Positions 1-8,601 of a stretch of DNA of 64,000 nt are shown in pieces (position 1 is the first letter of the stretch; each line of letters begins with the position of its first letter). The stretch is taken from NCBI GenBank assembly GCA_947380655.1, contig CANCRX010000004.1, forward strand, positions 1 through 64,000. Reading direction: 5' to 3'. The position numbers and the translations under genes are program-made. Below the pieces are notes generated by a model that saw nothing but the letters and a program-made list of their open reading frames with translations, had not been told where the DNA came from and did no database searches. Source of the DNA: Alcaligenaceae bacterium. Lineage in GTDB: Bacteria; Pseudomonadota; Gammaproteobacteria; Burkholderiales; Burkholderiaceae_B.

Positions 1-107
1 CTATTTACCCTGCGGAACATCAGGAAGACAAGTTGTTATTGCGTGCAACCGTGGATTGCAAGCAAAAACCGGGTGGCGAACCAAAAAAGCAGCCCGACTA
101 AGCAAAG

Positions 108-761
108 TTACGCGTTGCGTCCAATGCCAGTTCCTGCCTGAACCATGCGAGACATTTTCAGATCATCTGCGTTTAAGGCTTGCTGGGACAGGCCGTTTGC
201 AACGCCTTGTTTGTCAGTCACCGGGCGGTTCTGGCTGACTTTCCATTTGGCTTCGATGCGGGTGACCGTGAATCCGACCGCCACAATTGCGCCCAGCATT
301 TTTTCAATATAGTCGGCCGGTGCATCCGATACGCTCCAGGGGCCAGGCCGCATGCTTTCCATTGAGTTGGTCAGGTGCTCGACAACCGCGCGTTTGACCT
401 CCTCATCGTGGGAAGCGATGAGTTTGCCGTATACATGCACCATCGCGTAGTTATAGGTAGGTACCACCAGATGGTTTTCCTGTTTGGAGGGATACCAGTT
501 TGGCGTGATGTAGGCACTCGGACCCTGAAAAATCAGTAACGACTCAGCCTCAGGCGAGGACGTTTCCCAAACCGGATTCATTTTTGCTACATGGCCGATC
601 AGTCGCGACCCCACTGCAATCTGACCTTCAAGCAAAAAGGGAATGTGATTGGCAACGATCTCACCTTCATGTTGCGTCACCAGCGCAGCCAAAGGAAAAT
701 TTTGGATGAGTTCGGTGATTGCCGCCGCATCGTGTTGCTCAAAATGTTTTGGGTTGTACAT
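108..761 (-). CDS. PaiB-like FMN-binding negative regulator family protein
   Basis: The 217-residue protein matches the PaiB (FMN-binding split-barrel) family in length and layout. It opens MYNPKHFEQHD and has the family's ANHIPFLL segment near residue 38 and the GHVAKMNPVW segment near residue 55. In Bacillus, PaiB acts with the acetyltransferase PaiA and was first described as a repressor of sporulation and protease genes. In proteobacteria the role is mostly unproven, and an FMN or heme-binding function is inferred from the fold. No paiA gene is visible beside it. It is divergent from the amidase at 926, with a 164 bp gap between them. Family assignment is firm; the regulatory role is inference. 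Confidence 0.88.
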   Translation of the reverse strand: MYNPKHFEQHDAAAITELIQNFPLAALVTQHEGEIVANHIPFLLEGQIAVGSRLIGHVAKMNPVWETSSPEAESLLIFQGPSAYITPNWYPSKQENHLVVPTYNYAMVHVYGKLIASHDEEVKRAVVEHLTNSMESMRPGPWSVSDAPADYIEKMLGAIVAVGFTVTRIEAKWKVSQNRPVTDKQGVANGLSQQALNADDLKMSRMVQAGTGIGRNA

Positions 762-925
762 CGCTGATTCCAGTAACGGTCAAAGTGCAAATAAGTGTAT
801 GCCATATGAATGCTTAGCGGTGAGCATGCTTGCGTGATTAGTGCGTGACATGAGGCAGAGCTCAGAGGTAAGCTGTTATGAACGATTTTGCACTGTAATT
901 TTTAACGTAGAGATAATGAAAAATC

Positions 926-2242
926 ATGTCAGACTTAAACACTACCTCACCACTTGGTTTATTTGACGCAAGTCGTGCAATTCAGTCCGGCCGCCTCTCT
1001 GGCGCAGAGTATCTCAGCCAATGCGCCGCCCGCGCAGACGCTCTTGAGCCGTCGTTGCACGCATTCGTTTCTCGGACCCCATTAGCGAACCTATTGGCAG
1101 AATTACCCGCAGCAGACGGGCCGTTGTCTGGCATTCCCGTGGGCATCAAAGACTTGGTTGCAACAAAGGATCTGCCGACCACCAATGGTTCTGCAATTTA
1201 TGTTGATCAGATGCTGTCTTATGACGCACCGATCGTTACACGTATCCGTAACTTGGGCGGAGCAGTATTTGGTAAAACAGTGACGACTGAATTCGCCTGG
1301 CGTGGTCCAGGACCAACGGTTAATCCTTGTAATCCATTGCATACACCCGGTGGCTCTTCAAGTGGCTCGGCTGCTGCGGTGGGCGCAGGAATTTTGCCTT
1401 TGGCACTTGGTACGCAAACGGTTGGTTCGGTGATTCGCCCAGCCGCCTATTGCGGAATTGTTGGCTTTAAGGCGAGCTTTGGCGCAGTTCCCCGAGAGGA
1501 GGTATTTCCTTTTGCCTCGTCACTGGATCACGTTGGCTTTCTGACGCGCTCGGTTGATGATGCAGCCTTTGCTTTTAATTTGTTGCGCAACAAGTCAACG
1601 GATGAGCATGACAGCATTGTGTTGCCTGCTGTGGCGATGGATACGCAAACGGGTGTTGCGCCTAGCGCGGCACCAAGACTCGCCATGCTTAACACGCCGT
1701 TTGATGACAGGCTGACCGCTGAGCAAAATGAAGCGATGGCACAAGCCATTGAAAAGCTGCGCGCATCGGGTGCGACCGTTGAAGAATTTTCTTTGCCTGA
1801 AATTTATTGGACAGGGATCGAGGCGATGTTTTGTTTGCTGGAATCAGAGGGCGGCGCTGTCCATGAAGAGCACGTCAAGCTATTCCCGGACCGCGTCACG
1901 CAACACATCACAGATCTTGTCAAAAATGGAAAGTTGCGCGGTGCGATGGAATATTTGCATGCACGTGAGTTGCAGAAAAAGTTACGTAAAGAATTTACTT
2001 CTGCAATAGAACAATACGATGCAGTTCTTACCGTCCCCGCAACAGGTGCCGCGCCTGAGGGCTTGAGCTCAACAGGGGATCCGATTTTCTGTGCGCTCTG
2101 GAGTTTTCTCGGCGTACCAGCATTGACCTTGCCGATTACAAAAAATGCACAAGGCCTCTCGCTCGGCCTGCAGCTTGTCGCACCCTATAAACAGGATGCG
2201 ACCTTGTTGCGCATTGGTAAATGGACCGAAAAAAGTCTTTAA
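926..2242 (+). CDS. Amidase signature family hydrolase
   Basis: A 438-residue member of the amidase signature family, which cleaves C-N amide bonds with a Ser-cisSer-Lys triad. The residues are visible as Lys75 (GIKDLVA), Ser144 in GGSSSGS and nucleophile Ser168 in GTQTVGSVIRPA. That last motif differs from the GatA-type GTDTGGSIRIPA, so this is a stand-alone amidase and not the glutamyl-tRNA amidotransferase subunit. There is no signal peptide, so it should be cytoplasmic. It converges on the gamma-glutamyltransferase-like gene with only 3 bp between stops, and its substrate may be linked to that neighbouring catabolic operon. The natural substrate cannot be read from sequence. Confidence 0.9.
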   Translation: MSDLNTTSPLGLFDASRAIQSGRLSGAEYLSQCAARADALEPSLHAFVSRTPLANLLAELPAADGPLSGIPVGIKDLVATKDLPTTNGSAIYVDQMLSYDAPIVTRIRNLGGAVFGKTVTTEFAWRGPGPTVNPCNPLHTPGGSSSGSAAAVGAGILPLALGTQTVGSVIRPAAYCGIVGFKASFGAVPREEVFPFASSLDHVGFLTRSVDDAAFAFNLLRNKSTDEHDSIVLPAVAMDTQTGVAPSAAPRLAMLNTPFDDRLTAEQNEAMAQAIEKLRASGATVEEFSLPEIYWTGIEAMFCLLESEGGAVHEEHVKLFPDRVTQHITDLVKNGKLRGAMEYLHARELQKKLRKEFTSAIEQYDAVLTVPATGAAPEGLSSTGDPIFCALWSFLGVPALTLPITKNAQGLSLGLQLVAPYKQDATLLRIGKWTEKSL

Positions 2243-2245
2243 GTT

Positions 2246-3823
2246 TTAAAGCTTCTCGTTAACCGCATCGCCATAGGGTGACATGATCTCGGTACAACCC
2301 ATGTTCATGTCACCATCACGCATGACTCCTGCGGGACAAGCAAAAGCATAGGGGTAAGCGTTGCGACGCGCTACAGCCACGGGCATGACTTGAGCGAGCG
2401 CCTCCATGACCTCTGCGGGCAATGTTCGATCAGCAATAACTTTTGCGCCACCGCTTACATCGATGCGCGGTTGATGGAAAGCTTGCTCGAGCGTCAGGCC
2501 GTGATCCATGATGAAAGAACTCAACTGCATCACGGAGCCCAGGATCTTGCGTCCACCTGAGGCGCCGATCGCAAACAAACGACCTGCATCGTCCTGACCA
2601 ATCACCGGGCAATAATTTGCCAGGCAGCGTTTATTGGGGGCGAGGGAATTAGGTTTGCCAGGTTCCGGATCAAACCACATGATGCCGTTATTCAGTAGCA
2701 ACCCTGTTGAGGGCGATACGACACGCGAGCCAAAAATTGAAAGCAAGGTTTGCGTGACCGAACACATGTTTCCATGACGATCGACTACGCTGAAATGTGT
2801 GGTGCAGCCTGGCGCTTTGGGGGACTCATGGTCACCCATATTTTCAAAACGTAATTTGAATGCGGCATCGAGTGCGCGGGCATAACCCGTGTAGGTTGCC
2901 GCACCTGGTATGCCTTTGGCAGGTGAGAATTCTTTCTCAAGCAATTCAAGCGCACGGGCATAGGTTGGGCCGCCGGTCAAACCCGGCGTAGCAAATACGC
3001 GGCCGCCTCGATAGTTAAACGCCAGCGGGTCAACCATCTCGGCTTGATAGGCTGCGAGATCCTCGAGAGATAAGCTGCCGCCTTTAGCGCGCACATCTCG
3101 CACGAGTGCCTGTGCCACATCGCCTTTGTAAAAGGTCTCGGCACCTTGTGTTGCGATTTGCTCAAGTGTGCGTGCAAACGCTTTCTGATTCAGGTGGCGA
3201 TCATTGAGCGCCGTCCAGTCTCCTGCAATAGGCCATTGTCCGTCTTCCAGAAACAGTGCAGCGCAATCAGGATCTTTTGAAAGGACGCGCCCATTGGCAC
3301 CGATGACCAGCGAGGTGTACCAGTCGACTATTAAACCTTCGTCTGCGAGCTTTGCTGCAGGCGTTACCAAATCACGCCAGGGCATTTTGCCAAAGTGTTG
3401 ATGCGCCAGATCCATCCCTGACACCACGCCAGGTACGGCCACCGCGGTGGCACCCATGACATTACGATCCTCAACGACCGCAGGCCATGGAAATAGATCG
3501 GAAGATTTTCCGGAACCGCTCAAGGGATAGTCTGCAGGGTTGAGTTCGCGAGGCGAGCGACAGCCAAAATTAATGACTTGAGCGCGTGATTCATTCGCTC
3601 GCCATAACACCATCGCACCGCCCGCAGCGGGCCCGCTCATCCAGGGTTCTACGACACCGAGCGCAAAGGAAGTCGCGATCGCGGCATCGACCGCATCACC
3701 GCCGGCCTCAAGTACCGCAGCACCGATCTCTGCTGCCCGACGGTGCTGCGCGGCCACGACGCCACCTTTTGTGACGATCACTTCTTTGCGTGTGATTTGC
3801 GAATTTGAAAAGTTATCGATCAT
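2246..3823 (-). CDS. Gamma-glutamyltransferase family hydrolase
   Basis: A Ntn-hydrolase of the gamma-glutamyltranspeptidase family, about 525 residues. The N-terminal block GGDAVDAAIATSFALG is characteristic. The autoprocessing and nucleophile threonine is Thr341 in CTTHFSVVDRHGN, and the small-subunit ASGGRKI motif follows. These enzymes self-cleave into two chains and hydrolyse gamma-glutamyl or related amides. No convincing signal peptide is visible, unlike periplasmic glutathione GGT, so a cytoplasmic acylase-like role is plausible. I chose the ATG at 3823 because GAGAG lies 5 bases upstream; a TTG at 3835 would overlap the stop of the upstream deacetylase. It is the last gene of a four-gene minus-strand operon. 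Confidence 0.9.
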   Translation of the reverse strand: MIDNFSNSQITRKEVIVTKGGVVAAQHRRAAEIGAAVLEAGGDAVDAAIATSFALGVVEPWMSGPAAGGAMVLWRANESRAQVINFGCRSPRELNPADYPLSGSGKSSDLFPWPAVVEDRNVMGATAVAVPGVVSGMDLAHQHFGKMPWRDLVTPAAKLADEGLIVDWYTSLVIGANGRVLSKDPDCAALFLEDGQWPIAGDWTALNDRHLNQKAFARTLEQIATQGAETFYKGDVAQALVRDVRAKGGSLSLEDLAAYQAEMVDPLAFNYRGGRVFATPGLTGGPTYARALELLEKEFSPAKGIPGAATYTGYARALDAAFKLRFENMGDHESPKAPGCTTHFSVVDRHGNMCSVTQTLLSIFGSRVVSPSTGLLLNNGIMWFDPEPGKPNSLAPNKRCLANYCPVIGQDDAGRLFAIGASGGRKILGSVMQLSSFIMDHGLTLEQAFHQPRIDVSGGAKVIADRTLPAEVMEALAQVMPVAVARRNAYPYAFACPAGVMRDGDMNMGCTEIMSPYGDAVNEKL

Positions 3824-3831
3824 GACGTCTC

Positions 3832-4722
3832 TCAATGTGTTTTTACATACCGCACAATATCCGCATGGGTAGCAAACCAGACGCCTGGCAGACTGCGCAT
3901 GTGACGGATCAGCTCTTCGAGAATCCAGAGTCTTGAGCGATAGCCAATGATATGCGGATGCATCGTCAGCTGAAATAATCCGCCTTCAGCATAGGCTGCA
4001 TCAAATTCACGTTTGAAAATATCAAATACTGCGGTGGGGGCGGTGTGTGGCCGCAGACCTGAAAAGCGGTTCATATTGAAATACACCGCGTCGTCTCGAA
4101 TCCACTCCACAGGCAATTCAATGACACCGGTATTTTCGCCATTGAGCATCAGCTCATAGCAGTCGACATCTGCCATTAGAGACGAGTCATAGATTAAGCC
4201 GAGCTCCTTGGTGAGGGCCAAGGTATTTGGGCTGAAATCCCAGGAAGGTGTGCGCATACCGACAGGCCGCACACCGCTGATTTTTTCCAGCGCATCCGAG
4301 CTGCGCAGCATCAAGTCTCGTTCAGCCTCGATCGGGAGCACTGAGTTGCGTTCATGGATCCAGCCATGGATACCGATCTCGTGTCCCTCAGCAATAATGC
4401 GACGCTGCTCGTCTGGATAGAGTAGTGCTGTGACTGCGGGTACAAAAAAGCTGGCAGGTACGTCATTTTTGCCAAGCAGGTCCAGGATGCGCGGTACGCC
4501 CTGACGATTGCCATACTGGCCTTGTGACAACTTGCCGGGCGATTCGCCACCTTCGCGTAACTCATTGGTCTCATGGTCAGAGTCAAACGAGATCGCGACA
4601 GCACAGCGTGCGCCTTCGGGCCAGAGTCTGGGTTTGAGGGTACGCCCGGCTCTGACGCGATTAACGATGCCTCTCCAGTGCTCTTCAGGCCATTGCCAGG
4701 GTTCCATTTCAGGAGTACTCAT
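3832..4722 (-). CDS. Polysaccharide deacetylase (NodB-domain) family protein
   Basis: A 296-residue NodB-homology protein. It shows the catalytic and metal site as Asp47/Asp49 in SFDSDHE, then His119-x3-His123 in HGWIHE and a late MHPHIIG motif. There is no signal peptide, and the sequence resembles the cytoplasmic PuuE/HpPgdA-like branch that acts on small amides and cyclic imides, not cell-wall-anchored deacetylases. Its start overlaps the stop of the upstream Bug gene as ATGA, and its stop lies just before the GGT-like gene, which indicates translational coupling. The reaction is inferred to be metal-dependent hydrolysis of an amide or N-acyl bond; the substrate is unknown. Confidence 0.88.
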   Translation of the reverse strand: MSTPEMEPWQWPEEHWRGIVNRVRAGRTLKPRLWPEGARCAVAISFDSDHETNELREGGESPGKLSQGQYGNRQGVPRILDLLGKNDVPASFFVPAVTALLYPDEQRRIIAEGHEIGIHGWIHERNSVLPIEAERDLMLRSSDALEKISGVRPVGMRTPSWDFSPNTLALTKELGLIYDSSLMADVDCYELMLNGENTGVIELPVEWIRDDAVYFNMNRFSGLRPHTAPTAVFDIFKREFDAAYAEGGLFQLTMHPHIIGYRSRLWILEELIRHMRSLPGVWFATHADIVRYVKTH

Positions 4723-5765
4723 TTTTTATTCTCAGTATTAGGAGTCGTAGTTCCAACTTTGCGTGCAATGTCTTGTGCTGCAGTGGCTTCTTTTATGACA
4801 AATTTTGCAAATTCTTCGGGAGGCATACCGACGCCTTCCAGACCCAGCGTATCGAATTGCTTCATGACTTCAGGGTCTTGAATTGCTTTAACGATATCTC
4901 CCTGGACGCGGTTAACAATTGAGACGGGGACGCCTGCAGGCATCCACAAACCAAACCAGTTCACCACGTTAAAACCTTTGAGGCCTAATTCATCGAGCGT
5001 TGGCACATCAGGCATGCCTTTCCAGCGCTTGGAACCTGTCAATGCCAAGACACGCAGCTTGCCGCTCTGGACGTGTTGCAGAGCAATCTGTGTGCCAACA
5101 AAAAACATGTCGATGCGACCGGCGATGACATCGTTGGTCGCTTCGGCAACGCCTTTATAGGGCACTGCGAGGATATCTGTGCCGGTCATGGTTTTCATGA
5201 CTTCAGCTGGAATATGGCTAGCTGTACCTAAGCCTGCATGCGCATAATTCAGCTTGCCTGGATTTTGTTTCGCACGTGCGATCAGATCCTGATAGGTTTT
5301 ATCAGGCGAGTCTGCAGGTACGACGAGTGCTTGGCCAAAGTTCTGTGCAACCAGCGATACGTGGGTGAAATCTTTCACCGCATCGTAGGTGACGTTGTCA
5401 TTAAAGGGTGGAATGTTGGTGTGGGAGGCTGTCGTAAAGAGCCAGGTGTAGCCATCTGCCGGGAGCTTTGCAACATAGGCCGTCCCCACTAAGCCACCCG
5501 CACCCAGACGATTTTCAACAATGATAGTTTGGCCAAGCGAGGCCGTCAGCTTTGGAGCGATTGCTCGCATTAAAAGATCTGGCGGCCCGCCCGGTGGGGA
5601 AGGCACGATCACGCGAATAGGTTTGTTCGGGTAGTTTGCATCGGCAGGCGCAGGGGTCTGGGCCATTGCAACAGAACACAGCGAAAGGCTGATTGCCGTC
5701 ACGATTGCGGGGCCGGACAGTGTTAGTAGCTTACGGCGAAGCAAACTATATTTTTCAATGCGCAT
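4719..5765 (-). CDS. Bug-family (tripartite tricarboxylate transporter) solute-binding protein
   Basis: A periplasmic substrate-binding protein of the Bug/TctC family, 348 residues from the ATG at 5765. It has an N-terminal signal peptide ending around SVAMAQ. The mature start contains YPNKPIRVIVPSPPGG, followed by the family's VENRLGAGGLVG and VPYKGVAEA blocks. AGGAGGG lies about 9 bases before the ATG; a TTG at 5771 is an alternative. Bug proteins capture carboxylates or other small organics for TctAB permeases. No tctA or tctB gene is nearby, so any permease must be encoded elsewhere. Its position inside a hydrolase operon suggests it binds the substrate or a product of those enzymes. Confidence 0.93.
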   Translation of the reverse strand: MRIEKYSLLRRKLLTLSGPAIVTAISLSLCSVAMAQTPAPADANYPNKPIRVIVPSPPGGPPDLLMRAIAPKLTASLGQTIIVENRLGAGGLVGTAYVAKLPADGYTWLFTTASHTNIPPFNDNVTYDAVKDFTHVSLVAQNFGQALVVPADSPDKTYQDLIARAKQNPGKLNYAHAGLGTASHIPAEVMKTMTGTDILAVPYKGVAEATNDVIAGRIDMFFVGTQIALQHVQSGKLRVLALTGSKRWKGMPDVPTLDELGLKGFNVVNWFGLWMPAGVPVSIVNRVQGDIVKAIQDPEVMKQFDTLGLEGVGMPPEEFAKFVIKEATAAQDIARKVGTTTPNTENKK

Positions 5766-5786
5766 GATCAAAACCCTCCTGCGGGT

Positions 5787-6797
5787 TTAAGCGAGCTTGA
5801 CGGTGGTGTGAGTGGTTGAGGATTGAATGATGGCTTCCAGCACCGCAGCGTTACGGACTGCATCGCCGTCAGGCGTCACAATCGCCTGACGTTTTGTAAT
5901 GCAATCAGCAAAATGTTCAAGCTCCGCACGCTCAGTACTCACAGCGGGAAAACTAGTCGTGACAGGACGTTGTTTGTTGGTCACGTTGGTGCGATCAATC
6001 ATGCAGGTAGTGAGCTCCCAGGTATTCAAATGTTCGACGTCACCCACCTGCACCCAGCCATTCGAGCCAAACACCTGCATGCGCCACGTCTCTGCCGTGG
6101 CGATGACGGTGCCCAGATAACCCGTTGAACCACCTGCGAAATGCAGTAGCATCGAGGTCGTATCATCCGAGCCGAAGTCTTGCGCGATGCGCAGACTCTG
6201 TGCGGTGACTTGATCAATCGGGCCTGCGAGATACATCATGGCATCGATCACATGTACGCCTCGTCCCGTCATGCCACCTGCGGGAGATTCGTCGCCCTCA
6301 TGACGCCAGTGTCCTTTTGGAAATCGGTAGGCGCTTGGACCACAGAAGTTACCCTCGATATGCATGACTTTACCGAGTCGACCATCATCGATCATGCGAC
6401 GAATTTCTTGAAGTGCTGGCTGAAAGCGCCAGTTGTAACCAACACCCAGCACGATATTGTGCTGCGCTGCTGCATCAGCCGCTCGCTTGGCGCTGACGCT
6501 GTCTAGTGCGAGAGGCTTTTCGCAAAATACATGTTTCCCGGCATTTGCCGCGGCGACGATTTGATCGGTATGCATCGAGTGCGGTGTGGCAAGCACCACT
6601 GCATCAATCTCTGGATCGGCGAGTAAAGCCTCAAAGCTGTCACCCATTTTGATATGGTGGAGCTGTGCAAAATCTGCAGCTTTTGCAGGGGTGCGGGTTG
6701 CACCGGCGACAAACTGGATGCTTGAGCTTACGCCCTGAACACTTTTGACCAGATTCTGGCCCCAATGGCCCATCCCAACGATTGCTGCCTTGATCAT
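5787..6797 (-). CDS. Gfo/Idh/MocA family NAD(P)-dependent oxidoreductase
   Basis: A 336-residue oxidoreductase with an N-terminal Rossmann nucleotide-binding motif (AAIVGMGHWGQN). The family's EKP lysine motif is at residues 93-95 (CEKPLAL), and the second-domain GRGVHVIDAMMYL segment gives His182 and Asp185 as likely catalytic residues. Such enzymes oxidise or reduce sugars, inositols or related polyols. It is the first gene of the operon that continues, 21 bp later, into the Bug protein, the NodB deacetylase and the GGT-like hydrolase. The specific substrate is unknown. Confidence 0.92.
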   Translation of the reverse strand: MIKAAIVGMGHWGQNLVKSVQGVSSSIQFVAGATRTPAKAADFAQLHHIKMGDSFEALLADPEIDAVVLATPHSMHTDQIVAAANAGKHVFCEKPLALDSVSAKRAADAAAQHNIVLGVGYNWRFQPALQEIRRMIDDGRLGKVMHIEGNFCGPSAYRFPKGHWRHEGDESPAGGMTGRGVHVIDAMMYLAGPIDQVTAQSLRIAQDFGSDDTTSMLLHFAGGSTGYLGTVIATAETWRMQVFGSNGWVQVGDVEHLNTWELTTCMIDRTNVTNKQRPVTTSFPAVSTERAELEHFADCITKRQAIVTPDGDAVRNAAVLEAIIQSSTTHTTVKLA

Positions 6798-6820
6798 GAT
6801 GTTGATATTCCTATGACGAT

Positions 6821-6838
6821 TGATCTAAGTATTGATCA
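6821..6838. promoter_or_regulatory. Possible operator palindrome upstream of the catabolic operon
   Basis: TGATC-N8-GATCA lies 24 bp upstream of the first gene of the minus-strand operon that starts at 6797. An overlapping ATTGATC direct repeat is also present. The position fits a repressor site, but no regulator gene is adjacent and the arms are only 5 bp. Confidence 0.25.
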
Positions 6839-6936
6839 GTCGATTATCAGAGAAAGAATGACTGGTGACAACACTGCCCATCTATTTTGTTGATAAAGAG
6901 AGCGTAGAGGGATAGTCCGTTCTGCTGGCGCTAGCT

Positions 6937-7758
6937 TTAAGTGAGCGTATCCATCCATTTAAGGATGGTGTGTGTGAAGCCCTCTTTGCGGGAAAGGGGA
7001 AAAAAATGCCCACCATGATTAAAGATTTGCAGCGCAGAACCCGGGATGGCTACTGCCAATTCCTCTTGAAGAAAACTGGGGATCATCAGGTCATCGCGGG
7101 CACCGAGAATCAGGCAAGGCATTTTTAAAAGCTTCAGCTCGTCCATACGGTCAAACGCCATCAAGGCGTGGATTCTTTCCTGAATGATGTGTTGAGCAGG
7201 AGGGTCGATCGGGGCACCCGCGAGCGCTGACTCATAGATCGACCAATTAGCATTGAGCCAGGCCGATTCATAAGATAAAAAAGCGGCCGACGAGGCGTAT
7301 TCAATGGGGTTGCTCTGCAGCATACCTAGTCTTAATTTGAATAGCTCTTGCATATAGCGATTGGGGCGCGCCCACGTCCCGCTCAGTACGAGCGCTCCTA
7401 CACGTGCTGGCTGCATCAGCGCCATGGTTTGCGCAATGCAGCCACCCGTTGAATGACCGATCACCTTGGCGGTGTGGACACCGCAGGCATCCAGCACCGC
7501 AAAGCAATCGGTGGCGAGCTGATCAATCGTACAGGCGGCTGAACCTCGCGTGCTGGCTGCGATGCCGCGTTGATCAAGCGAAATAGTTTGATATTTTGAG
7601 GCCAGTGCTGGAATGCAAGGATTCCAAAACCCTGCTGTACCGCCGAGTCCGCTAATACACAGTAGCGCGTCACCGGTGCCTCGCGTCGTGACAGCAATAT
7701 TCGCACCATCACTCAGGGCAACAGAAAATTGCTTTATTTCAGAATTGGGAACTGACAC
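6937..7758 (-). CDS. Alpha/beta hydrolase
   Basis: A 273-residue alpha/beta-hydrolase-fold protein. It has the nucleophile elbow GHSTGG (Ser103), an LDQRG motif (Asp62) after strand 4, a late acid in the GARDDLMIP segment and the catalytic histidine in NHGGHFFPL. The start is GTG, supported by AGGAG seven bases upstream. There is no signal peptide. It lies 139 bp upstream of the Gfo/Idh operon on the same strand but looks separately transcribed. An esterase, lactonase or C-C hydrolase function is possible; the substrate is not determinable. Confidence 0.9.
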   Translation of the reverse strand: MSVPNSEIKQFSVALSDGANIAVTTRGTGDALLCISGLGGTAGFWNPCIPALASKYQTISLDQRGIAASTRGSAACTIDQLATDCFAVLDACGVHTAKVIGHSTGGCIAQTMALMQPARVGALVLSGTWARPNRYMQELFKLRLGMLQSNPIEYASSAAFLSYESAWLNANWSIYESALAGAPIDPPAQHIIQERIHALMAFDRMDELKLLKMPCLILGARDDLMIPSFLQEELAVAIPGSALQIFNHGGHFFPLSRKEGFTHTILKWMDTLT

Positions 7759-7844
7759 TGCAGCACTCCTTGAGAATAAGCGCGCTCGTTACATGGCATA
7801 AGCCAATATACTGTAGTGATCCATTCATCCCTAGTGATAAATAC

Positions 7845-8147
7845 ATGACTGACGACTATCAGATCACTGTCCCGCCATCGTTTATTGCTTTGTTTGTAGA
7901 GCCAGGACGCACGAAGCCCAGCGCAACAAAAGAACATATTTATGCGCGCTATGATTTTTGTGAGGACTTGGCCAATATGCTGACCGAGCCGGCAGGCAAT
8001 AAATTGTGGGAGCTGGGTATCACCGAAGCGGATGTGCTGGAGCGCATGCTTCAGGGTCTGACCTCGACCGAGGTGGGTGTGAATGCCGCCGAAGCCGGTT
8101 GGGTGATTCACCGACTGGCGGAACTCATGAACTGGTCTGAAGACTGA
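7845..8147 (+). CDS. Conserved small protein of unknown function
   Basis: A 100-residue acidic protein beginning MTDDYQITVPPSF and ending RLAELMNWSED. It resembles a short Burkholderiales family with the layout PPSFxALFxxPGRTKP, then a segment rich in Tyr, Cys, Glu, Asp and Leu, then WVIHRLAEL. Members are often labelled 'ATPase with chaperone activity', but no Walker motif or chaperone domain is visible, so that label looks unsupported. I chose the ATG at 7845 over an in-frame ATG at 7770 because the extra 25 residues do not look like the family N terminus. It is divergent from the alpha/beta hydrolase. Function unknown. Confidence 0.75.
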   Translation: MTDDYQITVPPSFIALFVEPGRTKPSATKEHIYARYDFCEDLANMLTEPAGNKLWELGITEADVLERMLQGLTSTEVGVNAAEAGWVIHRLAELMNWSED

Positions 8148-8164
8148 GTGCTGTGTGAATTAAA

Positions 8165-8566
8165 TTACTTTTTTTCAGTAAAAAATTTAGTTCCAGCCAT
8201 GAATTGATTAGGCTTCATAAACATCGAGATAAACAGAGCCCCGTTCGGTGCATGCGCAACATGGCGATTACCACCGGGTCGCCATACATAGTTGCCTGCT
8301 GTACAGGCACCCTGATCGTCTTCGAGGCTCCCTTCAAGCATGTATGTTTGCTCGATAGCCGTATGAATATGATCCGGGACGACCGCGCCAGGATCCATTT
8401 TGAACAGAATGGTGGAGAGCCCTGTTTCAGGATCTGAATAAAGAATTTTTGTCTGTATGCCCTCGAATGGGGAGGGTGCCCACTCCATTTCTGCGATGTT
8501 GACATAGCGCGCATCGAGAGCGGCTAGGCTGTCGTGGGCTTTCATATTTGGGGTACTGCCTGTCAT
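8165..8566 (-). CDS. Cupin-domain protein
   Basis: A small single-domain cupin of about 133 residues. The two cupin motifs are visible: PDHIHTAIEQTYMLEG (metal-binding His-x-His and Glu) and GNYVWRPGGNRHVAHAPNG (second His). It resembles ChrR-type or anti-sigma-like cupins and small dioxygenase-like proteins. The ATG at 8566 has GGAG six bases upstream, whereas the ATG at 8578 has none. It converges on the small unknown protein with 17 bp between stops. No enzymatic activity can be assigned. Confidence 0.85.
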   Translation of the reverse strand: MTGSTPNMKAHDSLAALDARYVNIAEMEWAPSPFEGIQTKILYSDPETGLSTILFKMDPGAVVPDHIHTAIEQTYMLEGSLEDDQGACTAGNYVWRPGGNRHVAHAPNGALFISMFMKPNQFMAGTKFFTEKK

Positions 8567-8601
8567 ATTGATCTCCATATTTTTGTTTATTTTTTGTTCA
8601 T

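Noticed and set aside
1..107. Minus-strand open stretch ending in TAG at position 1
   Set aside because: About 55 codons with no ATG start; it overlaps the end of the paiB-like gene. No support for a gene.
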